This document shows, one piece after another, positions 25,152 to 33,976 of a stretch of DNA of 48,730 bases. Under the pieces are notes generated by a model. That model was given only the letters and a program-made list of their open reading frames with translations. It was not told the origin of the DNA and searched no databases. This stretch comes from Bacteroidaceae bacterium. Its GTDB lineage: Bacteria > Bacteroidota > Bacteroidia > Bacteroidales > Bacteroidaceae. The position numbers were made by a program, and so were the translations under genes. Position 1 is the stretch's first letter. Each line of letters starts with the position of its first letter. Location: contig JAFZZI010000003.1 in NCBI GenBank assembly GCA_017615835.1, positions 1-48,730 of the forward strand, read 5' to 3'.

Positions 25152-28100
25152 TCAGATCTTGCTGTTTATTATTTCGATCAGCCTCTCGATGCTGAAGGGC
25201 TTAGGCATGTAGAAGTCCGCTTTTGCGGCATATCCCTTGGCTATCGAGTCCTCGTCTGCCCTGGCTGTCAGCATGATTACCGGAATATGGCTGAACTGCA
25301 CGGACGACTTGATTCTTGTACAAAGTTCGAGTCCGTTCATCTCTGGCATCATGACATCAGTGACAACTACGTCAATCCTGAATTCCTCAAGCTTGCCAAG
25401 CGCATCGCGCCCGTTGAATGCAGTAACAACCTGTTTGCAGTACGGCTGAAGTTCCTCTTTGACATAATCTCTAAGATCAACATTGTCATCCACATAAAGG
25501 ACAACCTTCTGTCCTATGTCCTTGGTTTCAACTTCAGTGTCGGATGTCTCACCTGGAACCTCATCGGCAGCCGGTTCATTAATGGCGGCTTTTTTTGCGG
25601 CTTTGCGATCCTCTTCCATGGCCGGCAGGTCGAAGTAGAAAGTGGCTCCCTTCATTCCGGTGTTGTTGTAAGCACCTATCCTGCCTCCATGTGCTTCGAC
25701 AATGGTCTTGGCATAAGAGAGACCGATGCCGAAGCCTGTCACCTCCTCGGTAGCCCTGTAGTAGCGCTCGAACAGCTTGTCAACATGTGTTTCGCCGATG
25801 CCTGATCCGTGGTCGCGGACAGAAATCCTTACCCACTTCCCATCCTCGATAAGGTCTGAGAAAACGGTAATGTGACGTCCTGTCTCGTTATGCTTGATTG
25901 CGTTAGACATAATGTTGGCGAAAACAATGTGGCAAAGGTGCTCGTCCATCATCACCCGGCTGATGTTCTGGTCATGCCGCAGGAAAAGATTCATGTCATA
26001 GTTGCTGGCCTCGTCGCGGAACTCGTCAATCATCGAATTAAGCCAGAGCCCCAGTTCGACAGGAGCGGGTATGACTCTCGTTGCTCCCTGCTGCAGCTTG
26101 TCTGTTGACAGCACTGTGTTCAACAGCGTGGTCATGCGGTTGGCCTGCTGACAGACACGTTTGATCGGTGGCTTGAATTCATCACCGAGTCCGGGATTCT
26201 TCAGAATCCTGTTCAGCGGCCCTATTATCAGAGTCAGGGGAGTACGCAGCTCGTGTGCCACATTTATCAGAAAATTATAGCGCTCCACTTCGTGAAGATG
26301 TTCCAACTCGCTCTTTTTGCGCTGCTTGGCATTCTGATAGCGCATGAAGAGCAGAAGTGATGCAAAAATTGTAGTCACCAAGAGCGTCAGGAACCACCAC
26401 TGGAAGAACAGGGGGCGTTTGACATCGAACGTGAAGAGTTCCTGAGTCCTGGCAGCAAGCAAATCCTGTCCCGAACACGAGATGGTCATCGTATAATGAC
26501 CTGGGGAGAGCCTTTCAAAGTGCAGGGCAGGGTTGTCGGTCTCCTCTTCGAACGTAAAATTCGGTCCTTCGACAAAAATCCTGAAAAGTGTCATGCGCGT
26601 AATATCCTTGTTCCTGGCAAAATATTTGATATCCAGTGTACTGTGATAATACGGCACTACAATGTTGTCAGTCCCGTCCTGTATTACACCATCAAGGAGC
26701 ACTTGGTAAATAACCACTTCAGGAGACTTTGTCTTGGGCATGAAGAAATCGGGCTGAATACGGACGAAACCGTTCTTGCCGCCTAGGTATATACTGCCGT
26801 CGTTGGCTACCAGTGACGCCTGGTGGACATAATCGTTGTTCTGGGCACCGTCAATCTCTCCGAGTGACATTACAGAATTGTTTTCCCTGTCAATGACATA
26901 CAGAGCATTGTAAGTTCCTACCCATAACTTGTTATGGTTGTCGCTCAGAAGCGTGGACGGTGTTGACTCATAAGTGTGTGCTCCGAACCTTGTGACACCG
27001 GTTTTTGTGTCGAAAAGAAAAGTCCTGTGGTTCACGGCCATCCAGACGGTACCGTCAGAACACAGTGTCGCGCAATTAATGTGCATTCCTTCCGGACATT
27101 CCGCTACTGGAGTTATTTTTCCCGGTTTGCTTTCATCCCATTCATAGACACGCCTGTCATCAGTCAAGTATTTACAGTCAGAGTTTGAGACAATTTTGAG
27201 GGTTCCCTCAATGGAGTCCTTGTCGAAAGGGAAAACCTCAAATAACTTCTGTTCTCCGTTCCATCGTCTGATTCCGTCGGAAACTATCAGCACATTGCCT
27301 TTCGAGTCGTTGGCAATGCTCGTGCCGTCCATTTCGGTGTTCTGGTAGTTCGGAATGTCTGTAATCACCGAGGACCTTTCTATTGAACCGTCTCTTTCCT
27401 TGAAAACGAAGAAGCCCTTGTTGGGGCATGAGAGCAACAGCAACCCGTCGTTCAGACGTGCTATCCCATATACGTAGAGGCTTTCGGTATCCGGAAAACG
27501 TTCAAAGGAATTCGACTCGGGATGATATTTCACAAGGCCGCCTCCATGCGTCCCCATCCAGATGTCACTGCTATTCTTGTCCTGATAGAAAACTGTGAAT
27601 CCTTCGGGTGGCACTATGCCGCTGAGGTCGTCTGACATCACGCTTTCAATTCTGGCATCGCTGATAATGAATACTCCGCCGAGAGGCCTTCCGCACCAGA
27701 TATGGCCGTTGTGATCGCAGGTCATATTTGTAACAGTGGTAGCAGGGAAGTGGCGAGGTCTTGCACTGTCATATGTCAGAACCTCCATGTTCCCATTGAA
27801 CGGATTGAGAATGTCTATTCCGCCGCCGTCAGTGCCCATCCATATCATGCCGTCCTTTTCCGTAAAGCACAACACGGTATTGCTGGTCATCGCCGAGTTG
27901 GACATATCGTAATGTCCGAGCATGGATGCATCGTTGGCATATCTGGTGACACCTTTGTTGAAATCTGATATCCACAGAGTCTCTTCCGAGTCAAGGAAAG
28001 CCGTCAGGTATTCCCCCTCTTCCCTGGGAATGAAATCAACGCGGATGTTGCCTGATTCGATGTTGTACGACATCATGTGCTTGCCTCCCTTGCTGAATAG

Positions 28101-28667
28101 CAACAGTGATTTGCCCAGTTGGCTGTTGTGGGTCAGGAACATTTCGTCAATCTTGAACTGTTCGTCAGAATCCAGGTCTGTCACGAACGAGAACTGTTTG
28201 GAGACATGACTGTACTTCCAGATACGGTTCAAGCCGCCAAAATAGACGTCATCGCCATCAGGAACAACCGAATAAACCTTGGTCTTGCCGTCAAGCCCCT
28301 TAATGGCCTTACCGCCGGTTTTCCCTCCATTGTAACTTGGCAGATAGCCTACAAACCCGTGATCTCCCAGAGCCCAGATTATTCCTCTGTCATCTGCAAC
28401 CACCTTGTTGACGCTTTTGTTGTTGAACTCATTGCTGAATTCATCATTCACAACATAACGGCTGATGTTGTTGTTACCGGTAATGACGTAAAGACCGTCA
28501 TCGGCTCCAAGCCAGGCGAATCCCATCTCCTCAATCAGAATTGTGTTGACCTTGGAGGGGAACCCCCTTTCGGATGAAAGAATCGAACATGAATAGTTTT
28601 CGACGGCCATACCGGTTGCAGCAGGAAGCGTCGCCAGAAGAAAATATAAAAACTTTCTCATATACAT
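25152..28667 (-). CDS. Propeller sensor histidine kinase with C-terminal receiver, no DNA-binding domain
   Basis: 1171 residues (1169 if the ATG at 28661 is used). Signal peptide 1-20, periplasmic two-component-regulator propeller repeats about 25-640, a Y_Y_Y-type beta domain about 650-748, one helix about 752-778. HisKA follows with His805 in NVAHELRTP, then HATPase (NIMSNAIKHN, DHGSGIG 952-958, GFGIGLS 978-984), an acidic linker and a receiver (about 1053-1170). The receiver keeps Asp1060-Asp1061, phospho-acceptor Asp1104, Thr1134 and Lys1156. Classical HTCS regulators continue into an AraC-type helix-turn-helix; this one stops right after the receiver, and the next gene touches its stop codon. 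It should sense a periplasmic ligand and autophosphorylate, but the output is unknown. Its kinase core closely resembles that of the gene two upstream. Confidence 0.93.
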   Translation of the reverse strand: MYMRKFLYFLLATLPAATGMAVENYSCSILSSERGFPSKVNTILIEEMGFAWLGADDGLYVITGNNNISRYVVNDEFSNEFNNKSVNKVVADDRGIIWALGDHGFVGYLPSYNGGKTGGKAIKGLDGKTKVYSVVPDGDDVYFGGLNRIWKYSHVSKQFSFVTDLDSDEQFKIDEMFLTHNSQLGKSLLLFSKGGKHMMSYNIESGNIRVDFIPREEGEYLTAFLDSEETLWISDFNKGVTRYANDASMLGHYDMSNSAMTSNTVLCFTEKDGMIWMGTDGGGIDILNPFNGNMEVLTYDSARPRHFPATTVTNMTCDHNGHIWCGRPLGGVFIISDARIESVMSDDLSGIVPPEGFTVFYQDKNSSDIWMGTHGGGLVKYHPESNSFERFPDTESLYVYGIARLNDGLLLLSCPNKGFFVFKERDGSIERSSVITDIPNYQNTEMDGTSIANDSKGNVLIVSDGIRRWNGEQKLFEVFPFDKDSIEGTLKIVSNSDCKYLTDDRRVYEWDESKPGKITPVAECPEGMHINCATLCSDGTVWMAVNHRTFLFDTKTGVTRFGAHTYESTPSTLLSDNHNKLWVGTYNALYVIDRENNSVMSLGEIDGAQNNDYVHQASLVANDGSIYLGGKNGFVRIQPDFFMPKTKSPEVVIYQVLLDGVIQDGTDNIVVPYYHSTLDIKYFARNKDITRMTLFRIFVEGPNFTFEEETDNPALHFERLSPGHYTMTISCSGQDLLAARTQELFTFDVKRPLFFQWWFLTLLVTTIFASLLLFMRYQNAKQRKKSELEHLHEVERYNFLINVAHELRTPLTLIIGPLNRILKNPGLGDEFKPPIKRVCQQANRMTTLLNTVLSTDKLQQGATRVIPAPVELGLWLNSMIDEFRDEASNYDMNLFLRHDQNISRVMMDEHLCHIVFANIMSNAIKHNETGRHITVFSDLIEDGKWVRISVRDHGSGIGETHVDKLFERYYRATEEVTGFGIGLSYAKTIVEAHGGRIGAYNNTGMKGATFYFDLPAMEEDRKAAKKAAINEPAADEVPGETSDTEVETKDIGQKVVLYVDDNVDLRDYVKEELQPYCKQVVTAFNGRDALGKLEEFRIDVVVTDVMMPEMNGLELCTRIKSSVQFSHIPVIMLTARADEDSIAKGYAAKADFYMPKPFSIERLIEIINSKI

Positions 28668-28710
28668 AGACCAAAGAACAATTGCATTTCCATAAAAACT
28701 CTCATGTCAT

Positions 28711-29538
28711 TCATGTTGTCACCATCGGTGTGGCGGAAAGGGCTGCAAAAAAGAGCAGCAATATGTATGCTACAAAGAACATCATGAACCATTTCGTTGT
28801 CTGCCTGCGCTCAATAATCAATTCATCATCGGTAAAGATTATGTCGTCCAGTTCAAACAACCGTCTGATTCTTTTGCCCGACGCCTTGGCCATGATAATC
28901 ATCAGAACCAGTACGGCGACTGTAATAATAAGTTCAGGAACGATATTCAGATCCCCAACCATAAGAATACTGTCGTACAGACCGTGAAGCAGTATGGGGC
29001 AGAGTAGGGTACAGCAGGAATAGAAACTGCGGCGTCCTTTATAGTCAGATTTTGCAAGTGAGTAGAAGTAGCCCATAGTCACCGCGAAGAAGAAATGAGC
29101 AGGGACGGCAAAGAGCGAACGTCCTATGCCTGTTGCCATAATATTGCCCATACCATTCAGAAAATAGGTGACGTTTTCAAGTGCTGCGAATCCCATGCCG
29201 ACACTTACGGCATAGACTATCCCGTCAGAGTGCTCGTCAAAGTATTTGTTTTTCCTGAGCAGAAGCCACAGCATGATCAGTTTGGAACTCTCTTCGGGTA
29301 TTGCCGCCAGAAAAAAAGCAGTGCCAAGTTTTGAGGCCACGGTCGATTCGTCAGTTACCGAAAGACCTAGCACCGACATTATACCGATGAGCACAACATC
29401 GACAAACACCGAAACTGCTCCGAACACGAAGCCCTTCAACAACTGGCTTTTGGGCTCAGGCATGTATGAGTCTCGCTTGTAGATATAATACAGCAGTACG
29501 AAAGCGGGCAGAATAGCAGAGAAAAAAACCATTCCCAT
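28711..29538 (-). CDS. PrsW-family intramembrane protease homologue
   Basis: 275 residues with about seven or eight hydrophobic helices. The PrsW motifs are intact: EExxK in IPEESSKLI (Glu82, Glu83, Lys86), FxxxE in FAALENVTY (Glu121) and HxxxD in HGLYDSIL (His185, Asp189), plus His148 in PAHFFFAVTMGY. PrsW proteins are membrane metalloproteases; in Bacillus subtilis PrsW makes the site-1 cut in anti-sigma factor RsiW. A cytoplasmic segment near 215-245 precedes the last helix. The gene begins 11 bases after one sensor-kinase gene and ends 43 bases before the next, all on one strand. No sigma/anti-sigma pair is adjacent, so its target is unknown. Confidence 0.88.
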   Translation of the reverse strand: MGMVFFSAILPAFVLLYYIYKRDSYMPEPKSQLLKGFVFGAVSVFVDVVLIGIMSVLGLSVTDESTVASKLGTAFFLAAIPEESSKLIMLWLLLRKNKYFDEHSDGIVYAVSVGMGFAALENVTYFLNGMGNIMATGIGRSLFAVPAHFFFAVTMGYFYSLAKSDYKGRRSFYSCCTLLCPILLHGLYDSILMVGDLNIVPELIITVAVLVLMIIMAKASGKRIRRLFELDDIIFTDDELIIERRQTTKWFMMFFVAYILLLFFAALSATPMVTT

Positions 29539-29549
29539 GTTGCTGACTG

Positions 29550-32500
29550 TTATCGGTTTCCTGTTTTATATGGAAGTTCAAACCAGAACGTAGCTCCGTG
29601 GAACTCATTGTTGAAGGCTCCGATCCTGCCGCCATGCGCTTCAATGATAGTCTTTGCATACGACAGGCCTATGCCGAAGCCGGTAACCTCCTCCGTCGCC
29701 TGATAGTATCGCTCGAACAGCTTGTCGCTGTCAACTGCGATTCCAATGCCGGATCCATGGTCCCTTACAGATACCCGGACCATACGTCCTCCTTCGGTCA
29801 ATTCTGTTATCACTGTTATGTGATGACCTGGCTCATTGTGCCTGATGGCATTTGACATCAGGTTGGCGAACACAATATGACACATGTCCGGATCTATCTC
29901 TGTGGTGCCTATCTGCTCATCATGCCTGAACACAAGATTCATGTCATGTGCACCTGCCTCATCGCGGAATTCGTCGACAAGTTCATTCAGCCAAAGTTTC
30001 ATGTCGGTCGGCTTTTTTCTGACAGTCATCGCTCCCTCCTGGATCTTGTGGGTCGTGAGTACTGTATTCAGAAGCATCGTCATCCTGTCCGCCTGTCTTT
30101 GGACACCGGTAAGCGGCGATGTGAATTTGTCGTCGAGGTCAGGGTCCCTTAGGATGCGTTTGACGGGACCCAGAATAAGAGTCAGCGGAGTCCGCAGCTC
30201 GTGCGCCACGTTGATAAGGAAGTTGTAACGTTCCTTCTCCATCAGACTGTTTCTTCTGGCCTGTTCCAATTCTTCCTCGTTCCTGATGTACTCGTCCCTG
30301 TCGGCAAAACCTACAAGCACCTGCGATCTGTGTTCGTTGAAATTGAACACCCGCATCATGGTCCAGCGGGGCGAACCCGAAGACATGTCCCTGAACTTGA
30401 CGGCATAGTTCTCCGATTCGTTCAGGTGCTCCATTATGGTGGTGGGCTGTATCTCGTACCTCATCATCTCGCGGTCATCCGGAAAGCACCAGTTACAGAT
30501 GAAACCTTCCATGTATTCGCTGAACTTTCCGCCGGACAACTTAATCTTGTCGCGTTCCTTGGCACGGCTCATGACGCTGTATGTGTCCTTCTTGAGATTC
30601 ACGATATATGTTGACTCATATCTAGATGAGAACTTCTCTATCATTTTCCTGCTCCGTTCCATCTCCATCCTGTTGTGAAGGTTTACAATTATCCTGTACA
30701 GTATGAAAAGCAACAGAATCAGTCCAAAGACGATTACCGATGCACGGAACAGCCAGGTCCTGTACCAGCGTTCCTTCACGTCAAAAGAGTACAGTTCCCT
30801 TGTCTCGGTCCACCTGCCGTCTATAGCGGTACACGAACCGGATATGACATAATGTCCGGCAGGAAGTCCGGACAGGAAGTGGAATTCAGGAATATCCTTG
30901 TAGAACTCCTTCCTGCCTGCAGGCTTTGGCCCGTCAATAATGAACTTGAACTGCTTGGCACGCAGCATCCTTGTGTCATTTACCATGAAGTAAACGTCAA
31001 AGTTCGTGGTGTAAGCATCCAGCGACAGGTCTGCAAAATACTCGACCGGCTGTCTGTTTACCGACACCTTGTCCACGACAAGTTCCGGTTGTCTGTGAGA
31101 ACGTTGGAAACGCTGTGGGGAAAAATACACGAGACCGGAGTGGCCCCCCATCATGACATCCCCGTCTGATGTCAGAAACTTGGCATTCGGTTCATACATA
31201 TTCTCTTCGACACCATAGGATTTGTCAATCTTGGCAAGATTCCCATTCTCGACGAAATAGAGGTAGAGATAGTCGTTTGTGCCGATGAAAACCTGTTTCT
31301 TGAATCTGTCATATAGAACAGACTGGGGGGACGAGTCGAAGACCAGGTCGGTCATTTCCATGGAAAAATCAGAAGTGTCGAAGATGGCTAGCCCCTCGGA
31401 ACAGCCCAGCCATATCTTCCTGTCGGGAGTAATGGAAGCCGAGCGTATGATGTTTGAGGTCTGGAACGTATAGATGGGGACGATTCTGTTCGGGTTGTCT
31501 TCGTCCCACCGGTAAACCGTCTTGTTGTCAATGAAGAACTGACCGTCGCTGCCATACACCTCGTTCACCCTTCCGTTCACGCACGAAGGCAGTTGCCAGG
31601 CCTCAATCGGGCCGTTAGGATCAGGATCCTTGCGGAAAATGCTGTCGATTATTCCTATGACCCGTCCCTGGTCATCGTTACACAGTGAAGCCCCTTCACG
31701 CCCGTAGAGATGCAGGTCTGTCTGGAAGTCTCCTTTGGGCACCTTGTCCAGTGTGCCGGACTTAGTGTTGAGAATGTACATTCCGCTCGGAGTACAGGAA
31801 AACGACAGATAATCCTTGCCGTAGTCGCAGATATCACAGACTGTCAACCCCTGTGTAGCCGGATACTGGGTGTAAGTGCCGTCCCTGAAAAACTGCATTA
31901 TGCCGGAACCTTTGAATCCGGCCCAGAATGAGTCTGAATCTTCATCATAATAGAGAACGCTTACTCCACCCGGACTGACTTCCGGCTTGATGTCCCTGAA
32001 ACTGACGAACGACAATACATCGTCCGGTTTCATAACGAAGGCTCCGTTGTAACATGTTCCGACCCATACATAGCCATACGAGTCACATGCCAGGGCCGAG
32101 ATATAGTTGTCCGGAAACTTGTAAAGGAAATCCTCCTTCTGCCTGAAAGTCTCAACCTTTTGAGTGTGCGGGTCGATAATGCTCAGTCCGCCGCCATACG
32201 TGCCGGCCCATACCTCGCCGTCCTTTTCCATCAGGCAGAGTACATGATTGCTTCCAAGTTCCGAATTGTCCGTCGTATAGCGCTGAACAAGGTTGTGGCG
32301 TGAGTCATAGCAGGAGATGCCGGAGCCGGAGTGCGCTACCCACAGGTGACTGTCGCTAGTCATGAGAGCAGCCGTGAAATTGGACTGTTCTTCAAAAACC
32401 AGCGGCTCGACGGTGCCCCTGTCGGGATAAAAGACATAAACACCCTTTTGCGAAGTCGAGAAAAGCAAAACCCTGTCATACTCCCACAGCATCTCAGTAA

Positions 32501-33026
32501 TGTTGAAAGGACTGTCAGTCTGGAATACTGCAACCTTTGAAAAGAATCCGCTGTCATAGTCATACTTCCAGATTATGTTTTCTCCGCCGAAGTACACGGC
32601 GTCCTTGCTGGCCAGAACAGAGAACGCCACCGATCCGGGCAGCACTTCCCTAATGCGTTGTTCCATCCTGAAAGGCTCCCTTGCCTTTAATCCCACAACA
32701 CCTCCGTTTGTCAGAATCCAGGTGTTGCCCTGCATGTCCTTCGCCGACTTGTAAACATAGTCACCCGGAAGATCATGCGGAGCTTCCGATTTGGACGACA
32801 GGTATGAGTACGAGCCATTGTTTATGCGGCAGACTCCGTTGCGGGAACATATCAGGGCATAGCCTACATCGTCCAGCATAATCGAGTTTACCGATGACGG
32901 ATAGCCTTGTTCCGGAGTGAGCCTCACATAATTATAGTGGTCGGGTTTCTGGGCATTGATGCACGCCGCACCCAGCATCACCAGTGCGACAACGGTTACC
33001 TGAAGCCTTATGTAAAACCTGTTCAT
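29550..33026 (-). CDS. Propeller sensor histidine kinase with PAS-like insert, no receiver
   Basis: 1158 residues from the ATG at 33026, which starts a clean signal peptide (MNRFYIRLQVTVVALVMLGA) and lies 23 bases from the predicted transcript start. An in-frame GTG at 33056 overlaps the -7 element. Periplasmic propeller repeats about 30-640, Y_Y_Y-type domain about 645-750, helix about 755-782. A cytoplasmic PAS-like domain follows (about 797-915: STYIVNLKKDTYSVMSR onward, ending VGFADRDEYIRNEEELE). HisKA has His942, and HATPase has DHGSGIG (1089-1095) and GFGIGLS (1116-1122). The protein ends at the HATPase: neither receiver nor helix-turn-helix is present. It is the first gene of a three-gene run with the PrsW homologue and a receiver-bearing sister kinase, which could accept its phosphoryl group. 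Confidence 0.93.
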   Translation of the reverse strand: MNRFYIRLQVTVVALVMLGAACINAQKPDHYNYVRLTPEQGYPSSVNSIMLDDVGYALICSRNGVCRINNGSYSYLSSKSEAPHDLPGDYVYKSAKDMQGNTWILTNGGVVGLKAREPFRMEQRIREVLPGSVAFSVLASKDAVYFGGENIIWKYDYDSGFFSKVAVFQTDSPFNITEMLWEYDRVLLFSTSQKGVYVFYPDRGTVEPLVFEEQSNFTAALMTSDSHLWVAHSGSGISCYDSRHNLVQRYTTDNSELGSNHVLCLMEKDGEVWAGTYGGGLSIIDPHTQKVETFRQKEDFLYKFPDNYISALACDSYGYVWVGTCYNGAFVMKPDDVLSFVSFRDIKPEVSPGGVSVLYYDEDSDSFWAGFKGSGIMQFFRDGTYTQYPATQGLTVCDICDYGKDYLSFSCTPSGMYILNTKSGTLDKVPKGDFQTDLHLYGREGASLCNDDQGRVIGIIDSIFRKDPDPNGPIEAWQLPSCVNGRVNEVYGSDGQFFIDNKTVYRWDEDNPNRIVPIYTFQTSNIIRSASITPDRKIWLGCSEGLAIFDTSDFSMEMTDLVFDSSPQSVLYDRFKKQVFIGTNDYLYLYFVENGNLAKIDKSYGVEENMYEPNAKFLTSDGDVMMGGHSGLVYFSPQRFQRSHRQPELVVDKVSVNRQPVEYFADLSLDAYTTNFDVYFMVNDTRMLRAKQFKFIIDGPKPAGRKEFYKDIPEFHFLSGLPAGHYVISGSCTAIDGRWTETRELYSFDVKERWYRTWLFRASVIVFGLILLLFILYRIIVNLHNRMEMERSRKMIEKFSSRYESTYIVNLKKDTYSVMSRAKERDKIKLSGGKFSEYMEGFICNWCFPDDREMMRYEIQPTTIMEHLNESENYAVKFRDMSSGSPRWTMMRVFNFNEHRSQVLVGFADRDEYIRNEEELEQARRNSLMEKERYNFLINVAHELRTPLTLILGPVKRILRDPDLDDKFTSPLTGVQRQADRMTMLLNTVLTTHKIQEGAMTVRKKPTDMKLWLNELVDEFRDEAGAHDMNLVFRHDEQIGTTEIDPDMCHIVFANLMSNAIRHNEPGHHITVITELTEGGRMVRVSVRDHGSGIGIAVDSDKLFERYYQATEEVTGFGIGLSYAKTIIEAHGGRIGAFNNEFHGATFWFELPYKTGNR

Positions 33027-33055
33027 CTGTAAATGTACACTTGCACTCAAAAGCA

Positions 33056-33063
33056 CAAATGTA
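33056..33063 (-). promoter_or_regulatory. -7 promoter element of the sensor-PrsW-sensor unit
   Basis: Reads TACATTTG on the minus strand; start near 33049, leader about 23 bases. No consensus -33 box is seen. Confidence 0.5.
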
Positions 33064-33097
33064 GCATAATTCCGTTGTCTTGCCTCTATTTATTACC

Positions 33098-33105
33098 TAT
33101 TTTTG
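33098..33105 (+). promoter_or_regulatory. -7 promoter element of the nitrilase-family gene
   Basis: TATTTTTG matches TAnnTTTG, with GTTG (33074-33077) 20 bases upstream as a one-mismatch -33 box. The leader is about 23 bases to the ATG at 33135. Confidence 0.5.
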
Positions 33106-33134
33106 CATCCTGTTCAGCATAAAAACCGACTCAG

Positions 33135-33902
33135 ATGATAGCATTAGTTCAGACCAACCCCGTCCAGGGCAATATAACCGCAAATCTTGATAGGGCCGGA
33201 AGGCTCATTGAAGGTATCGGCGACGTTGATCTGATTGTGTTGCCGGAGATGTTCTCATCAGGCCAGTACATAGACCCGACCGGAATTGCAGAAACAATGG
33301 ACGGAGTCACCGTCAGTTGGATGACTCAACAGGCAGCAAAGGCCAATGCCGCAGTCCTGGGCAGCGTGGCAATAGTTGAGAACGGCCTGTATTACAACCG
33401 CCTCTGCATGGCCATGCCCGACGGCTCTGTACATAAATACGACAAGCATCATCTGTTCCGCTACTCGGGTGAGGGCGACCATTTTGCCGCAGGCCGGAAG
33501 CGCGTGATTGTGGAATTCCGTGGAATAAGATACCTGTTGATGGTCTGCTATGACCTGCGCTATCCAATATTCAGCCGCAATCGCGGCGATTATGATGTAG
33601 CAATATATGTGGCCAACTGGCCTGATGTGCGCATCTCTTCGTGGGATATTCTTCTGAGGGCGCGTGCGATAGAGAACCAGGCATACGTCATAGGCGTCAA
33701 CAGGTGCGGCAGCGACGAGTTCGGCGAATATCCGGGCCACTCGATGCTGATACATCCTTACGGCCACACATTGGCGCAGTGTCCCGACTCGGCAGAGTCT
33801 GTCACCACCTGCCGGATAGACATGAAGTTTCTTGACCACTATCGCTCTGTCTTTCCTGTGTTGCCCGACGCAGACCTGCCCGCGACGGCAGACTACCTGT
33901 AA
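33135..33902 (+). CDS. Nitrilase-superfamily omega-amidase (YafV-like)
   Basis: 255 residues, normal for the family. The Glu-Lys-Cys triad is visible: Glu38 in VLPEMFSSG, Lys104 in YDKHHLF and Cys138 in MVCYDLRYPIF; the late NRCGSDEFGEYPGHSM segment is also conserved. Omega-amidases deaminate 2-oxoglutaramate or 2-oxosuccinamate, alpha-keto products left after glutamine or asparagine transamination, and so act in methionine salvage. The exact substrate is inferred from family. It has its own -7 element divergent from the sensor unit and is monocistronic here. Confidence 0.88.
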   Translation: MIALVQTNPVQGNITANLDRAGRLIEGIGDVDLIVLPEMFSSGQYIDPTGIAETMDGVTVSWMTQQAAKANAAVLGSVAIVENGLYYNRLCMAMPDGSVHKYDKHHLFRYSGEGDHFAAGRKRVIVEFRGIRYLLMVCYDLRYPIFSRNRGDYDVAIYVANWPDVRISSWDILLRARAIENQAYVIGVNRCGSDEFGEYPGHSMLIHPYGHTLAQCPDSAESVTTCRIDMKFLDHYRSVFPVLPDADLPATADYL

Positions 33903-33976
33903 GTACACAGTCTGAACATATCAGATGTCTAGACTGCCATCAGTCGCCCTCTTGTATTGTTGCTGAACTGGTCGGA

